A stretch of 64,000 bases of DNA, taken from contig JAVSML010000938.1 in the NCBI GenBank assembly GCA_038503035.1, positions 193,880-257,879 of the forward strand. The letters run 5' to 3'. This document shows positions 46,926 to 59,689 of the stretch, piece after piece (position 1 is the stretch's first letter; every line of letters starts with the position of its first letter). Source of the stretch: Crocodylus rhombifer. Lineage: Eukaryota > Chordata > Crocodylia > Crocodylidae. The notes under the pieces are model-generated. The model ran no database searches. It saw only the letters and a program-made list of their open reading frames with translations, and was not told the origin of the DNA. Made by a program: the position numbers and the translations under genes.

Positions 46926-47739
46926 GGGCAGACTTGCAGCAACAGCAGTCTGTCCATGAAGCATGCTCAGAATCACTGTGGCTTAACTTTGCTTGCAGGG
47001 AAGGGCCAGCTACAGCTTGGTAGGAGGCATCTGACTCTTCCAAGGTTTCTCCATAGAGCGCTCATTGAGGTCCTTCAAGCAACACCTCTGAGCATTTCAC
47101 ATGGGGTAAAATGAACAAAGGGGTAGCACAATGTATCTGCAGACCTCAAAACTGGGCTGAGAGAGACTCATTTACGTTTTGCCCTGCACCCCTAGATGTG
47201 AGGAAGCTTCATCTAAGGACTGCAAACAAAAACCTCCCTGACCTCCACGGGTGACGTTTTCTCACGTCATAGTTGCTGGAAATCAAAGTGAGGAGTTGAG
47301 TTACCCGATGATTCATTATTCATTTTGTAATTGTTGATGCAAGCAGCAGGTTAGCATCTTCGGTCCCCAGCCTTGTTTGCTTTGCTGCCAGATTTCTCAT
47401 TATGTGCCTGCAAACTGAAGCAAATCGTTTAATAGAACAGTCTTTCTATTTAATAAAGCCTCTCTCTTTATTAAATAAAGCTCTACAGCACTAAAGTCAA
47501 AAGAATGACGAGCTTGAAAATGTGTTGAGGACTGTGGAAGGTAGTGGCATCAAATGGAGCATTTTGGAAAAGCCAGGAGGCATCTTTCAGGAGCGAAGGC
47601 TAAAGACTTCTGCCCGCTTCAAGGAGACTAATGTTACATGCACCCGATGTATCTTATTTGCCTAAAACTTGTACATCTCTTTCACTCTAGTGGGTCCAAG
47701 ACATTTTAACTTGGATTTTCTTTAGTGTCAACAGTTATA
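46926..47739. other. No feature recognised
   Basis: A small direct repeat (TTTATTTAATAAAG near 47447-47480) only. Confidence 0.4.
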
Positions 47740-47798
47740 ATCATAGAGGCATGGAAAATTCAGGTTGAAGGGACCTCAGGAAGTCGCATCTAGTCCAG
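47740..47798 (-). mobile_element. CR1 LINE extreme 3' end
   Basis: 'aatcatagaggcatggaaaa' and 'ggttgaagggacctcaggaa' followed by 'gtcgcatctagtccag'. Only about 60 bp. Confidence 0.85.
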
Positions 47799-49455
47799 TT
47801 CTGGGTTTCATTCCTAGCTGGCAAACAAGCCCACAGTTAGGGACTCAGCATAATTGTGCCTTTGCTTTGCATATGGACAATTTGATGGACAGTGGAGTTG
47901 GCTGGGAATTTTTGCATGAAATCTTTTCTTTTTTCCACTGAAAAATCTTGACTTACTGAAGCTAAAGCTATTTTGATGAATTTCCTGACTCAGGAAAGTT
48001 GGGAAAATGTTCAAAATGGTTGAAACAGGACAAAGTTTTGACAGGTTGTAAATTGAGCCTTGAATTTTCAGTCCAAAATGTTTGAGAGGGACGCACACGC
48101 ACACACACACACGCTCTACATTCACCTTCCCTTGTGTGATCACATCATGGTACCTTCTTAGCTGTTCACTGATGGTGAACACACTTTGTCATCTTGTAGG
48201 ACAGCAGCAGCCACGAGCACTGCTTCCCTGGTCTTATCCACAGTGATAGTATCTGGTCAGTTGTGTAGCACAGAGCAGTCTGGGAGGGTTGTCCTGTCCT
48301 AATACATTGTGGTTTTAACATCTGCCAGCACATGTGGCAGCCTGTATTTATTTCATGGGGTGATGGCAATGATCAACCTTTTGCTATAAGTTGGTACCAC
48401 CTTGGCCGTTACAATTTGTATTCTTAGCAATGGACATCCCTTTTCCAGATCATGTCTCCAGCATCTAAAAAGGGAGGCACTCACAATTACTAGTTTCTTA
48501 TCAAACTTCTAGCCCTCTGGTTTTACAGAGTACTATATTAGGCACGTTACCAGAGCCCTCACCTAAATCAAGATAAGAATTTACTTACTGCCATTTTGTA
48601 CTAGTGAAACAGAGCAAAAGTTTGATCATACACTCCAGAACCATGATCAGACCAGGCTACAGCTCTCTTGTGGCGTACTTTTAAGCTCAGGTCTACTTTT
48701 AAGCTAACCTTTGAAAAACAACCAAATGACTGTTTCATCAATAACGTCAAAATAATGCATAATGCAGAGAAGTAATTCCAGGCAGAGCTGGAATTGATTT
48801 CCAGGATATTTTGAGGTCTTTTTTCCCTAGAGGGGATTTTACTTTCTTTGTGACACAGAAAATGTCATTGCTTGTGTCTTGAATGGATCGTACATTTCTT
48901 TCAAGAGGAAAACAGATCACAAGTTACTGGTCATGCCCAAGTGGCTCTGTAGGTGTCAAGGCTATGTGTGAAACTCTAGGCAAATCTACCTCTGATTGTT
49001 AAACCTCCAAACAGTCTTCCAGAGGTTTTCTACAGCTACGTGGAACTGATAATATAAAGTGCATTCTAATTATACTGTTGCAAGGGAATGAACTCAAGCT
49101 TGCCACATTATAAGGTAACATGACTCATTACTTGGACAGGAGTCCTGTGGGACAAAGCCAGTTGCTGGAGAAAGTGAAGCTGGTTGCTCAGAAAAAGTGT
49201 CTCTCTTTTCTAGGTCATCAGTCAAACCCTAATTCAGTAAAGCACTTAACCAATTCATCAATGCTCTTGAGGACATACTTATCAGGCCTGAACCAAAGCT
49301 TCAGTCTGGGGCTATGCAACAATGATCTACCAGAGGTGTCTTTTCCATATGAGTCAACATGAGATCCTGACTAGCTGTTATGGCAAAAGGGCACAAGACA
49401 CTTACTTTCTATAGGAACAAGAGATTAAACCTGGTGTCTCAGGTACCTGCACTAT
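47799..49455. other. No gene recognised
   Basis: Holds the (CA)n at 48088; otherwise nothing. Confidence 0.4.
48088..48115. repeat. (CA)n microsatellite
   Basis: ACGCACACGCACACACACAC followed by ACGC. Confidence 0.85.
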
Positions 49456-49775
49456 GGGTGCATCTACACGTGATACTTATATGCACATTGGCCTAAATTA
49501 ATGCGCATTAAAAATGGAGAATTTAAGCTATTCATACTGAAATGCAGGTATCAAAATTAGGTGTGAATACTCAAAGCACTTTAACACACATGTAGATGCA
49601 TTAAAGTGCATTAACGCTGTGTGCGTGGACTGACTTGGGAATAACTGTAGTCCCAAGTCAGTCCACGCACAGCATTAATACACTTTAACACCTGCATGTG
49701 TAGATGCCTGACTAAACTCACTTAATGCAAATTAAATTTAAGCACGCTTAAATGCAGGTGTAGACACGCCCTATA
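49456..49775. mobile_element. Large palindromic MITE with internal hairpin, copy 2
   Basis: TGGGTGCATCTACACGTG and AGGTGTAGACACGCCC are the inverted ends. 'catgtgtagatgc' motifs recur internally near 49590 and 49700. A perfect 20-bp hairpin occupies 49621-49640 and 49651-49670 (GTGCGTGGACTGACTTGGGA and its complement, 10-nt loop). Confidence 0.75.
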
Positions 49776-50821
49776 TCTATATCTACCACATTTCTGTAAA
49801 GACATCTCTAACAGATCAGGACATTGTGGCTGTGCCTACGTGGCACATCACGCTGCTTTGTTAGCAGCCTGAGTTAGCTTATTCAGTGCTAGCGTGGGTA
49901 TTGCTGCAATGCAGAGGCACCCTACTGTATCCCCTGTACTCACAGGGCAGCAGGTTTCACTGGCTGCATGCAGGGAAGGTTTGTAGCTGCACACGTATTC
50001 AGCTTGGACAGATGCTTGGATCCCAACATGGACTGGCTTGACACTGTCCCCATAGAAAGTGTGACTAAATGCAGTCGGTAGAGATCAGGTTAAGTGTTAG
50101 GAGAATTTTGCTGGAACTTCCAGCTGTACTAGTGATTTTTGCAGGACAGAGTGGATACTCTGTTTTAAATCCCTTCCTCCAAAAGCAACTGCTTGAACCC
50201 AGTGCCTAAATCTAGGCAGTGCAAGGGGACTGCTACCATCATCACGTCACATGAACAGACACATTGACAACTCACGGGACCCAAAGCATGGATGAGAGCT
50301 GCAGGATCTGACATAAACCTGGTATATGATGCTTTTGGCTTGTATGTATTTGAGCTCTGGTTTGCATTTTTGTTCTCATCTCCATAATGAAGTCTGAGCC
50401 CAGAATTCCTTTTCCACTTAACTTCATGCTCAAGACCACCTTAGCCCTCAGCAAAGGCGCATCATCTGAATACACATGTTTGGCGAGCATGCTGCTGCGC
50501 TGCACTGAGATGATTTTATTGGCATGAGTTTGTGATGGCCACATTATTCAAAAATTACACAGGTCATCCCAAATCAGGGTTATACTGAGTGATTATTTTA
50601 TCTCTACAGTTCCATTAGTACCAACACGGACACGTACATCCATGGTAATTTTTTACTGATGATCTGCTTCTTTTCTAATCATCAGAAATCTTTATATAAT
50701 CCATTTACTATCCATGTCCTACCCAACATAGCAGGGAATTGGAACCAATCTTTGCATTTGTCTCTCTTCCTCAGACTCATCATGAACAAGCCTAGATCAT
50801 AGCTCCAGAATAGTGACTTTG
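49776..50821. other. No feature recognised
   Basis: Single-copy-looking DNA between two MITEs of one family. Confidence 0.4.
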
Positions 50822-51194
50822 TGGGTACATCTACACATGCATTTACGTCACATTAAATTTACTGCGCAGTAAGTGGAAATAAGGTGGCGTCTACACATAC
50901 AGGCATTAAAGCTCATAAAGGCTGTGTGTGGTCTGATTTGGGAATAAAGTTAGTCCCAAGTAAGTCCACACATACAATGTTAGAGTGCTGTAAGGTGTCT
51001 ACACAAGTGTTATTGCACAGTAACTAATCGGGCATAAATTTGATACCTGTATCATGCAGGTATCAAATTTACACTCAAGACAGCATAAGTTGCCATAGTT
51101 GCTGCACAGTATGGGCATGCACATGTAGGCACGGGCCCATACTGCACAGTAATTTAGGTTCCTGTGCAGTAAACGTGCACATGTAGATGCACCC
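50822..51194. mobile_element. Large palindromic MITE with internal hairpin, copy 3
   Basis: The ends GTGGGTACATCTACACATGC and GTGCACATGTAGATGCACCC are inverted. It carries both hairpins known from copies 1 and 2, decayed to different degrees: 15 perfect bp at 51035-51049/51057-51071, and an imperfect version of the GACTTGGGA stem at about 50920-50975. Confidence 0.75.
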
Positions 51195-51611
51195 TGTGAT
51201 TATGTAACATTTTCTACATCTAGCCCTTTATGTGGCTGTGTGTTAACACATGCTTATTAAAGTGCTAATGTAAGAGACTTTGCCCGGTCAATTATCCTTA
51301 CTAAAAATGAAGTTAGCTGTCAAACCCGCTGCATTTTATTGTTTTGCTTTTAATGAAAAGCAGATGCAAGAAATGAAAATGTAAAACCAATAAGTATGTG
51401 CTTGTGTTGTTCTGTGCAACATAATGGCATCATTATATAATCACACGGTCAAATTTACTCGAACGCTGAAGTGAATCTGCCTCATTAGCAGGTCAGCTAT
51501 TCCTAGTGAGAACATTTATTTATTGAGTAGAATATATTTTCGTTTATCATTATTGGCATTTCACGTCACCTTTAAAGAGCATACAGTTTGTGTTTTTTCA
51601 AACCCTTAGTT
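51195..51611. other. No feature recognised
   Basis: AT-rich, nothing recognised. Confidence 0.4.
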
Positions 51612-51800
51612 TTTAAACAACTATAGTGTTTTGCACTTATAGCATATCCTCAAAGCCCTTTTCAAACATTAGTTACTTAAGCCCACCAAGGATTATTATG
51701 CCTATTTTACTGAAGCATAAAGGAGTGAGGTTGCTCACACAAGACCACACAATGAGGCAGCAGCAGCAGACCTAAGAATGAGTTTGTAAGCCCCTAGCTA
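51612..51800 (+). mobile_element. MIR-like CORE-SINE
   Basis: 'atgcctattttactgaagca', 'aaggagtgaggttgctcaca' and 'caagaccacacaatgaggca' followed by 'gcagacctaagaatga' match the 3' half of MIR (fraction to tail). Confidence 0.6.
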
Positions 51801-54734
51801 GTGCTGGAAATTTTTTTGTTTTTTTAGCATTGTTATTTCTAGATGTCTGGTTTATTTGCCAAATGATGCTATTTCTTGAACAACCAGAATTATTTGCAAA
51901 TTCGGGTCTAATTCAGCAAATATTTTTCAGTCAAAAACCGGAAAAATCCTGGAAAAGTCACAAAACATTTTACTTTGGTTTGTTTTGCACAAAATGCTGC
52001 CTCAAGCCCACATTTAGTTGAATTTAATTAAAAATTGAGCTACTGCTTTGGATTTCCAGTGGAATGAAACATTTCATTTAACTCAAAATTAAATTTTTGA
52101 GGGGGTTTGTTTTCACCATTGAAATGAAAAAATCTATTATTCATGTGGCTCCAGTCCTGACTTCCTGTTTTCTGCTCCGAGTACCCAATAGCACTCTCTC
52201 TCGACAGGAGAGTCACTGAAACTTCTTAAAGTGAGACATGTTCTCTTTATAGCAGAATTTGAACAAGGATGCAAACAGAGCGAGACAGAATACAATTATA
52301 TTTTGCTATAATGCGCTGCAGAAGACTACCCCAAATTGCTGTTTCTAATAATGCAGAAAAGTGCAGGACTGGAAATGATCCTTGGTAATAATGCACTGGA
52401 GAACAGTGATTTTAATCTTTGGAGCGTTTCTTGCTTGCGATGGAACAGCCTCCAGATGCATTTTTTTTTCTGATGGCGATGGCACACAGTTGGCAGAACA
52501 CTAGTTCAGGAGTCTGGAATAATAACAGTTGAAATAAACCCTCAAGGACACTGAAAGAAAAAGCTACAAGCACATGGGGAGGCAGGTCATTGGTATGGAC
52601 TGAGCAGTTTAGTCGCACTGCCTGGCTCTGCTGCAAAGCACCAGGAAGGAGCAGTGGCGTCTACTGAATTAACGACTCCTGTACCCAATCTGAAGCTCTA
52701 TCTCTCTGGTGGCACTGGCAGCACCTTCTCAGGATCTCCTTGCTCATGGGACCTTTTTTTCTGTAGGTCCCATCAGTTAGGGAGGAGTAGGCAGCACCAC
52801 GAGTACTTGCAAGGGCAGAATTCCTCTCTGAGAAGGCTGAAGCGTATCCCCTGGTTCACCCCAACAAGCCTTGCTGCATTGCACAAAAGATGCACACAGC
52901 CGTGCTTTCAACTATGCTGCACCCCTAAGATCTTGAGAGATCCTTCTTATCCACTCCCCTTTCCACCTGCCATGGCAGAACAGAGCATGGGTTTTATGAG
53001 GTCCCACCCCAACGCTGGTCTCCAAATCTGCAGCTCCTGAAGTTACAGCGTTCATCATCAAACCGTCCTCCTCTTTTTCTTTCTCTGTTACTCCTTCTTT
53101 TCTTGCTTAATGGGCTTGATTCCTCTAAGGCCTGCTCTAACACCCACCGGAGGTGAAAGAAAGGCTCCTATTGCCTTTGGACCTGGCTGCCAATTGAGAG
53201 GCAAGAACACTGCCATGTGACTTAGTCACGCCCTACAATGACAAGAGTTGCAGTGAGTCAAGTTGCTGGGTTTCATTCCCTTTAATTAAATGATTTGCCA
53301 AATACTTGCAAATAAGGGAAATGTTAGCTGGAGTCAGGTTTTGGTCATAAATGATTCAGTAGATCATTTATTTCCAATGAATAATTCAGCTAGCTTTGGT
53401 TTTCACGTTAACGTTGCGCAGGTCTCCTAGTTCCATTTTCTCCTTTGCACGGGTTTCGCAGGGCCTTGTTCTCTCAGTATGATGCATCTTGTGTTGATGT
53501 GACATATCATCATTACTATCGCTGCTTGCACTGAAGCGAGTCTTAATATATACACGAAAAGCCAAAACACGCGGCGACATCAGCTAAGCTACAGCAGCAC
53601 GGAAGTAACGTTCCCAGGTCAGTCACCGTCTCCTTCTCAATGAGGCTGTTGTGATTGTCTTTCTAGAGCATTCATATCTATTTCAAACCGTTGTTAGGTC
53701 ACTTGGTGGGCTGCGGTTGTGTTGCGTCTCAGACAATAAAGGCTAGACTTTTTTGGGTGGCTGGGCTATTTAACCATGGTAAAGCAGGTGGCTACCACAT
53801 GGGTCCTCTTTGACTAGTCCAAGGATTGAAAGCAGGCAATGTCACAGACAAAGACTGGGAATTCAGAACCTGAACTTCCCCGTTGGAACAGTACTTGCCC
53901 TGCCTGTCGGTGTGGTTGGGAATGGGACAGAAGAGCAAATGCAAGGGAAAGTCTACTGTTTGAGGCCGTACATCTATCACCGGCTATGAATGGCAATAGA
54001 AGGTGATGCCTAGAGCTTTCAACCTCACTGGTCCATCCAGTATATCCCGTGGATATCTATACCCATAACGTGTACAATTCAGGAATCGCCTATTGCAAAC
54101 CTTGACCTTCTATTAGCTCATCTCTGCATCTCATGTGGCATGCCAGTAATATTTTATGTGAAGGAAACCAGCACTGACCACAATGAATGCATTCGAAAAG
54201 TCATGATTTTTCTTCCTACCTGCTGGATGGTTGCTAGCAAAGCAAAATTGGTTATTCAGAAAAGGGCCAGGATATTTCTAACATGTGAAATCAACCGTGA
54301 CTAATTCTTTTTCCACAAAATGTTCTCCCCAGTTAGGGAGGAAGGTGGGAAATCAAATAATGGAGTGATCTGGAGTCAATTGAGGGGAAGGAGGAAGTAT
54401 TTTGGCTCTGATATGGAGCCTGGTACTCAGAGAAGTGGGAGCACAATCCAATCCTCAATGCACAGCAATGGGTGGGATATATTTTCTGCTGCTTTCTGAT
54501 AAAGGGAAATGCTTCACTGCATTATGTGTGCATTGAAGCCTAGAACTCGGCAACGTTGAATAAAAGAGGGGACATTTCCAATAATCAGAATTAGCACAGG
54601 TAGCAAGAAATGTTTTGCAAGGAGCATTAAATCTTGTGCTTCAGAGCTTAACCCTGTTTCTAAAAATTGCAGGTTCATGCAAGACCCAAAAAGGGTAGTT
54701 TTATCCCAGGTCTGTTCCCATCTTCAGCATTTTT
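51801..54734. other. No gene recognised
   Basis: About 2.9 kb without repeat ends I can identify. Open frames up to 128 residues have no domain. Confidence 0.4.
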
Positions 54735-54805
54735 TGTAGCAGCCAGTGCTGGTCATTTTCAGAGCAAAAGGATATAGGACCAGATGGCCCTGGTGTCTGA
54801 CACCA
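54735..54805 (-). repeat. Amniote interspersed repeat, reversed copy
   Basis: 'gtagcagccagtgctggtca', 'ggatataggaccagatggcc' and 'ctggtgtctgac' read in reverse as the motif of the repeats at 22918 and 40740. Confidence 0.45.
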
Positions 54806-56151
54806 TCTGGCAATTCCTCTCTCCTCTTCCTAGTGAGGACGTATCACAGCTAAGCGACAAGTACCACGCTGAAGACCTAGACGTGGCCACCCATGTTTGT
54901 GCGCTGCATACTACCGTTTGCAACTGGGCCGCATGCGACTGCTCTGTTTGCTGCACACGCCGCTCTAATAGAAGTGGTTTGGAAGGAAAATGAAGGATAA
55001 ACTCCTGAAGAAAATAAAGATGTCGAGCCAAGTTGGCCGGCGTGCTTGGATGCGACACAGGCAGCCCTCCATGGCTATTAATCACCCGTTAAACCAGGTT
55101 TGCAGCCGCTTTGATCCAACAGAGCAGAGAAGCACAGGTGGAGTGTGCTGGCAGACCTGGCCCACATTACTTCCTTGCTCTTATTATTCTTGTCTCATTG
55201 CTTTCCTTAACTTTACTGCAATTAAACTTCCCCAGACTTGGGGAGCTAGATGAGCTGCTGCATTTATCAGTACGAATTTGGCTTGCCAAGCAAGAGTTAG
55301 AAGTAGATCTGCTGAGGTCCCAGTCTTGCACTGCTCAGTGTTGTTTTATGTTTTACAATAGCATTTTAATGAATAGTCTCAGATGGGTAATTTCCCAGTG
55401 TTTATCTCCCTGCATTTTTAATATGAATTTTTCTTCCCTCTTCAGAGCAAATGTCACAGATAAGATGACAGATTTCCAAACAAGATTCACGCATAGCCAA
55501 GGCAACGTTTCTTGTCAAACCAGCTAGTTTTTTAATCTTGCAAACAGCACGGTCCCTTCACAGAATATTTCATCAGATAACGGAGGAGCTGTTGTAGTAA
55601 TTTTGCTTGTACAACACAGACAACGTTTCCACCCTATGATAAAAATCTTCTCCATTTTACTCCAGAACATACGACCAATCATGTGCTAAATGCGCCATGT
55701 GCTGGACCCTTATTTGTAATGTGAGTAACATGGTTTTTTTACTTAAAGCTCAGGAAATGAAGGAATCAGGGTATTAACTTTCCTATTTTCCCTTTGACTT
55801 TGAATTTAACCTCCTTGCAGGCATTGTCTCTTCATTTCTTTGCAGAGGGCTAGGACACAGTCTTACTTATCATTTTGCCATGCGGCCTCTCCCGGTAAAT
55901 ATGTGGCCTTCAGTATATTAGTATCTGACCATCTTACAACCAGAGGTGGTTTTCAATCCCTGCAACACTGCTGGGGCTTAGTCAAGTTTTATCCTCATTT
56001 TAAATGTAGGGAGTGAGGCTCAGGCTTGATCACCGCACTCCCCCAGGCTGACACAGAATATCTGTTGCTTGTCCATGTTTGTCTAGACGTCCTTGTTCAA
56101 GAAACCAGGCAGGAAAAAACCCATGGATATTTACCAAAAAAAGCCTAAAAG
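54806..56151. other. No feature recognised
   Basis: A 138-residue plus-strand frame at 55111-55527 has no recognisable domain. Confidence 0.4.
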
Positions 56152-56400
56152 TGTTTAAATGAATTTTATTCCAGGGATTTTATTTCATAGACATTAGGGC
56201 TGGAAGGACCTCAGAAGATCGAGTCCAGCCCCGCACCCCAGGGGCAGGAAGTCAGCTGGGGTCAAAGGATTTTATAAGAGGAAAGATTTTTTTGGAGGAA
56301 AAAAAGAGGGTTTTTTTCCCCTATAAAACTGTTTAAATGAGTTTTATTTGAAGAACTTTATAAAAGGAAAGATTTTTTTTTTGGAGGAAAAAAAAGTAAT
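56152..56400. repeat. Local duplication in which only one copy carries a CR1-like insertion
   Basis: GTTTAAATGAATTTTATT (56153 on) and GTTTAAATGAGTTTTATT (56331 on) start two copies. Both continue to a TTTATAA(G/A)AGGAAAG block followed by a T run, GGAGG and an A run (about 56268 and 56357). In the first copy a CR1-type 3' end lies between the two blocks. Confidence 0.6.
56186..56272 (-). mobile_element. CR1-type 3' end fragment
   Basis: 'catagacattagggctggaa', 'ggacctcagaagatcgagtc' and 'cagccccgcaccccaggggc'. Same subfamily as 39345-39420. Confidence 0.7.
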
Positions 56401-59189
56401 TTTTTTTAAAACTGAAAATGTTCCATTTTTCAGAATTGATCTAAGTGCCTTATTTCTGTTCCCCATTCTCTCCCCTTTTCTCTGTTTTTTCCTCGTATTT
56501 ACTGAAAAAGAAATAGACATCATGAGAGAGAGAGGAGCAAATCCTCTGCCTTAATGAAAATTAAATGCAAAATATTTGGGAGAAAACTCAAAGGGTCAGG
56601 CCTTGAACCAATGGCCAATTCTAACCACGGTGCCAGAATAACACATTATAAGGGAATCATCCAAGGGCCCAGAGCTGGAGTACCAATGCCAGCGTCCCTT
56701 CCAAGACTTGCCGCTGGTATCTGGGGAATGGTCGGCGTGAACAAGAAATGGTCCGGTTTATTCTCCTCCCCGCCAGACGTCACCTGCTGTTTCAGTCCTC
56801 CGGGATCCATTGCAGACGGTGTGACCCACAGCCACCTTTGGCCCATTCTTAAAGCATCGCTCAAAGCCAATCTAGCAAAAATTATTTGCTTTCTTGCCGA
56901 AGGGTGAAATGATCAAATATGAATAAGATGAAATACCTTCAGGAGACTTGGTGATTTCCATTCAAATTGTTTCCTTGGTGACGTGGCCAGCTTGCAGGGC
57001 CGTTGGATTTCCCCGTGGGGAAACACTTCTGGATGCTGGGGCTGAGGATTGCATTGAAACAAAGCCTGGGAAATCTCTCTCTCACTGCGTCCAGGCACCA
57101 GCTTCCAGTAAAGCCTGAGGAAGAACTGGCCATTTAGCTCATGACTACTTTGCTTCCCTCCCCATTGAGGCTTCATTCTCTGTTCACCAGAATTAATGGC
57201 ATTTATTTATGTATTTCCAGGACAAACTGCCCAGTGGCTTATCTTCACCGTACAGCTGTAGAGAAAGAAAAGGAAAGAGCAGGGAAAAAAAGCACCAAAC
57301 AAATATCTGCAAGAACAAAAAAATACTGCACAAGTCAGCCCAGCTCAAGCTGCCAAGGGAAGAAGTTAAAGAACAATTAGGAGGAAAATTGTTCGAGCCT
57401 TTTAGCTTTGTTGGTCTGTTCGCATCTCCCATCCATCATCCTCCGGACACTTCCACTTGCCGTAATGTGACATAAAAGATCTCACAGGCAGGCTGGATGG
57501 AAGTTCTGTCTACCCATGGAGAAAGGATGTCAGTTTTGGGGGCCAGAGACAGACTGACACACTGGCACTTTCTTCTTTCTTCAAGTGACGTCTTAATGAC
57601 TGTAGATGCGGCTGTGCGTGGATTTTAAATCAAAGAACTTTTCCATGCGCCATTTGCTACACTCGGGGGTGATGCTGGAAATTTGTGTTCATGCCTTTCT
57701 CTCTCTCTCTCCCCTGAAGGAGTCCCTGGCGCTGCAGATATAGTTTGCATAATTTCTGTGGGTTGGAAAGAGCCCCACGTTTCCAAAGGCTGCCAAGCAA
57801 TCCCTCCGGTTGGAGAACCTACCCTACTGTTGCTGTGTCTTGCACTGCCTGTCTCACCTCCACCAACAATAGGAAGAGAGGGCATATCAGGTTTGGGCTG
57901 GGGGTACGGTGTGTCTGTTCTCCTTCCCCTAGCCATCTCACAGCTGAGTGGCTCCATTCACTGCAACTGCATCACTCCTGGGTCGCACCCTCAAGTTGGC
58001 CCAGGAAGTCCCAAATAAACACCTTGTGAAAGATCCAGTGCAGAAGGTCCCTGGCTTTGGTCTCCTGCGATGCTCATAGGTAACTAAACTGTATCCACAC
58101 AGACCATGCAAGATGCAGATACTTGATGCACAAAGGGAAAATGAAAAACTCTCCAGTGTGTGACTGTGGTCAGCCAGAACAGACCACGGAAAAGCTAATG
58201 ACTCAATGCCTGATCCACTAATACGAAGGAGGTATCACACTGATACTCTCCTGTTCCTGATGCAATTGTCTGGCTCAACAACCTAAATGTCAAACTATTG
58301 TTGTCTGCCCATATGACAGAAGACTCCTGATTTACACCAGCCTGTATGAGGACCAGATACTACCAGATGTGGAGTAGCCCTTGGTTCCATATTTCAGTGA
58401 AGGAACTCGAAGTGAGGCATTGTGCAAGCTGAGTTGGGAGGGGGGTGTACTAGAGGACTTAATACTCATGCTCATATTGATTTTTATTCCACGCCAAATC
58501 CCAGCACTTTTTCATTTCCAACCGAGGCTTAAAATGAGCGTGACACTTTTGTTTGCATTCACTATCGTGGTATGCCGTTCTATTTTAATGCAGATGGCAG
58601 CGTGGGTTGCTCTTCAGCCTCTTACCTGCTGACTTGATTTGCTTAATGTCAGGCCCTAGATAAACACAAGGAAACTCGCACTGATTTTCTTTAGCTGATG
58701 GAAAGAACAATACTGAATACCTTCCCAGCTGATGCAAATAAAGTCTGTTCAGGCAGCTCCCAGCTCCTGATAGCAGCTGCTGCTTGACAGCAGAGACTAT
58801 TCCCTTCCCTTTGCTTCCAGCTTCTGTTTGGTTGTATTCACAAACTCAAGAACAGATTCTGGAAAGAGAAATATAGATTGATCAGTCAAAGGAGAATGCC
58901 TCTTATCAGGGTGAGAGACAAATGCAGACAACGGCTCTACACCCTTCATATGGCAGTAGCCTGACACCTCTCTCTGAAGATGCAGAGGAAAGGTCTAAAC
59001 TGCACAGCCATTCTGGTTGTCTGGTCTGACCTCTTGCAGAACGCAGACCAGAGAGTTTCACTTAGCGTGTCCTTTTTAGACCAGTATCCACTCATCCACT
59101 CCTCTATCACTAGAAATTTTTGAGTTAGAAGTCAACAGTGTCTACTGGTAGGTGGTTCCCATTGCTAATGACCCTCACCATTAAAAACA
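56401..59189. other. No gene recognised
   Basis: Apart from the (CT)n at 57691, nothing recognised. Confidence 0.4.
57691..57712. repeat. (CT)n microsatellite
   Basis: CTTTCTCTCTCTCTCTCCCC, short. Confidence 0.8.
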
Positions 59190-59345
59190 TATGCACCAGA
59201 GCGGTGCAAAATTTTGATGGGTGTTTCATCTTGAAGCTGTTTCGATGCGTTTCAAGCTCGAAACAGCGAATCGAAATGAAACAAGGGTACTCGAAAACTT
59301 TCGAAACATTTCGAGTTTTGAGGCCAGGCTTGCTTGCAGCTAAAC
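59190..59345. repeat. TTTCGA-rich repeat segment
   Basis: Repeated 'ttcga', 'cgaaac' and 'tttcgag' words ('ctgtttcgatgcgtttcaag', 'aactttcgaaacatttcgag') mark a short-word repeat of unknown family at the left edge of the complex block. Confidence 0.5.
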
Positions 59346-59459
59346 AGAAACTGACGGGGAGGGGGGAAGGGCTGCTCTGATATTGCCATCTAGCTCCCCG
59401 TTCGATTCTCTCGCTTTCTGATGACTTCACCCAGCTCTCTGATTATTTCCCCAGCTTTT

Positions 59460-59613
59460 CCCAGGGGGTGCAGGCCCCCAGTCTGCAGGTAGCGTTTCAG
59501 CAGGCTGCAGCCCAGGCCGCGGGCCAGGAAAACTGCAGTTCCACCGCTGGCCCCAGCCTGCAGCGGCAGCCTGCTGAAACCCAGCACGCCGACCCGGGGC
59601 CTGCATCCCCTGG
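59460..59613. repeat. GC-rich inverted repeat
   Basis: CCCAGGGGGTGCAGGCCCC (59460-59478) pairs with GGGGCCTGCATCCCCTGGG (59596-59613) with one mismatch or gap. The inner arms GTTTCAGCAGGCTGC (59494-59508) and GCAGCCTGCTGAAAC (59566-59580) are exact. Confidence 0.85.
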
Positions 59614-59689
59614 GAGGAGTCTGGCACAGCCTTGCAGCCCTCTGGATCTGTGTGCGGAATGACAGCATGCTGCTGCTGCTGGGAAGTGA

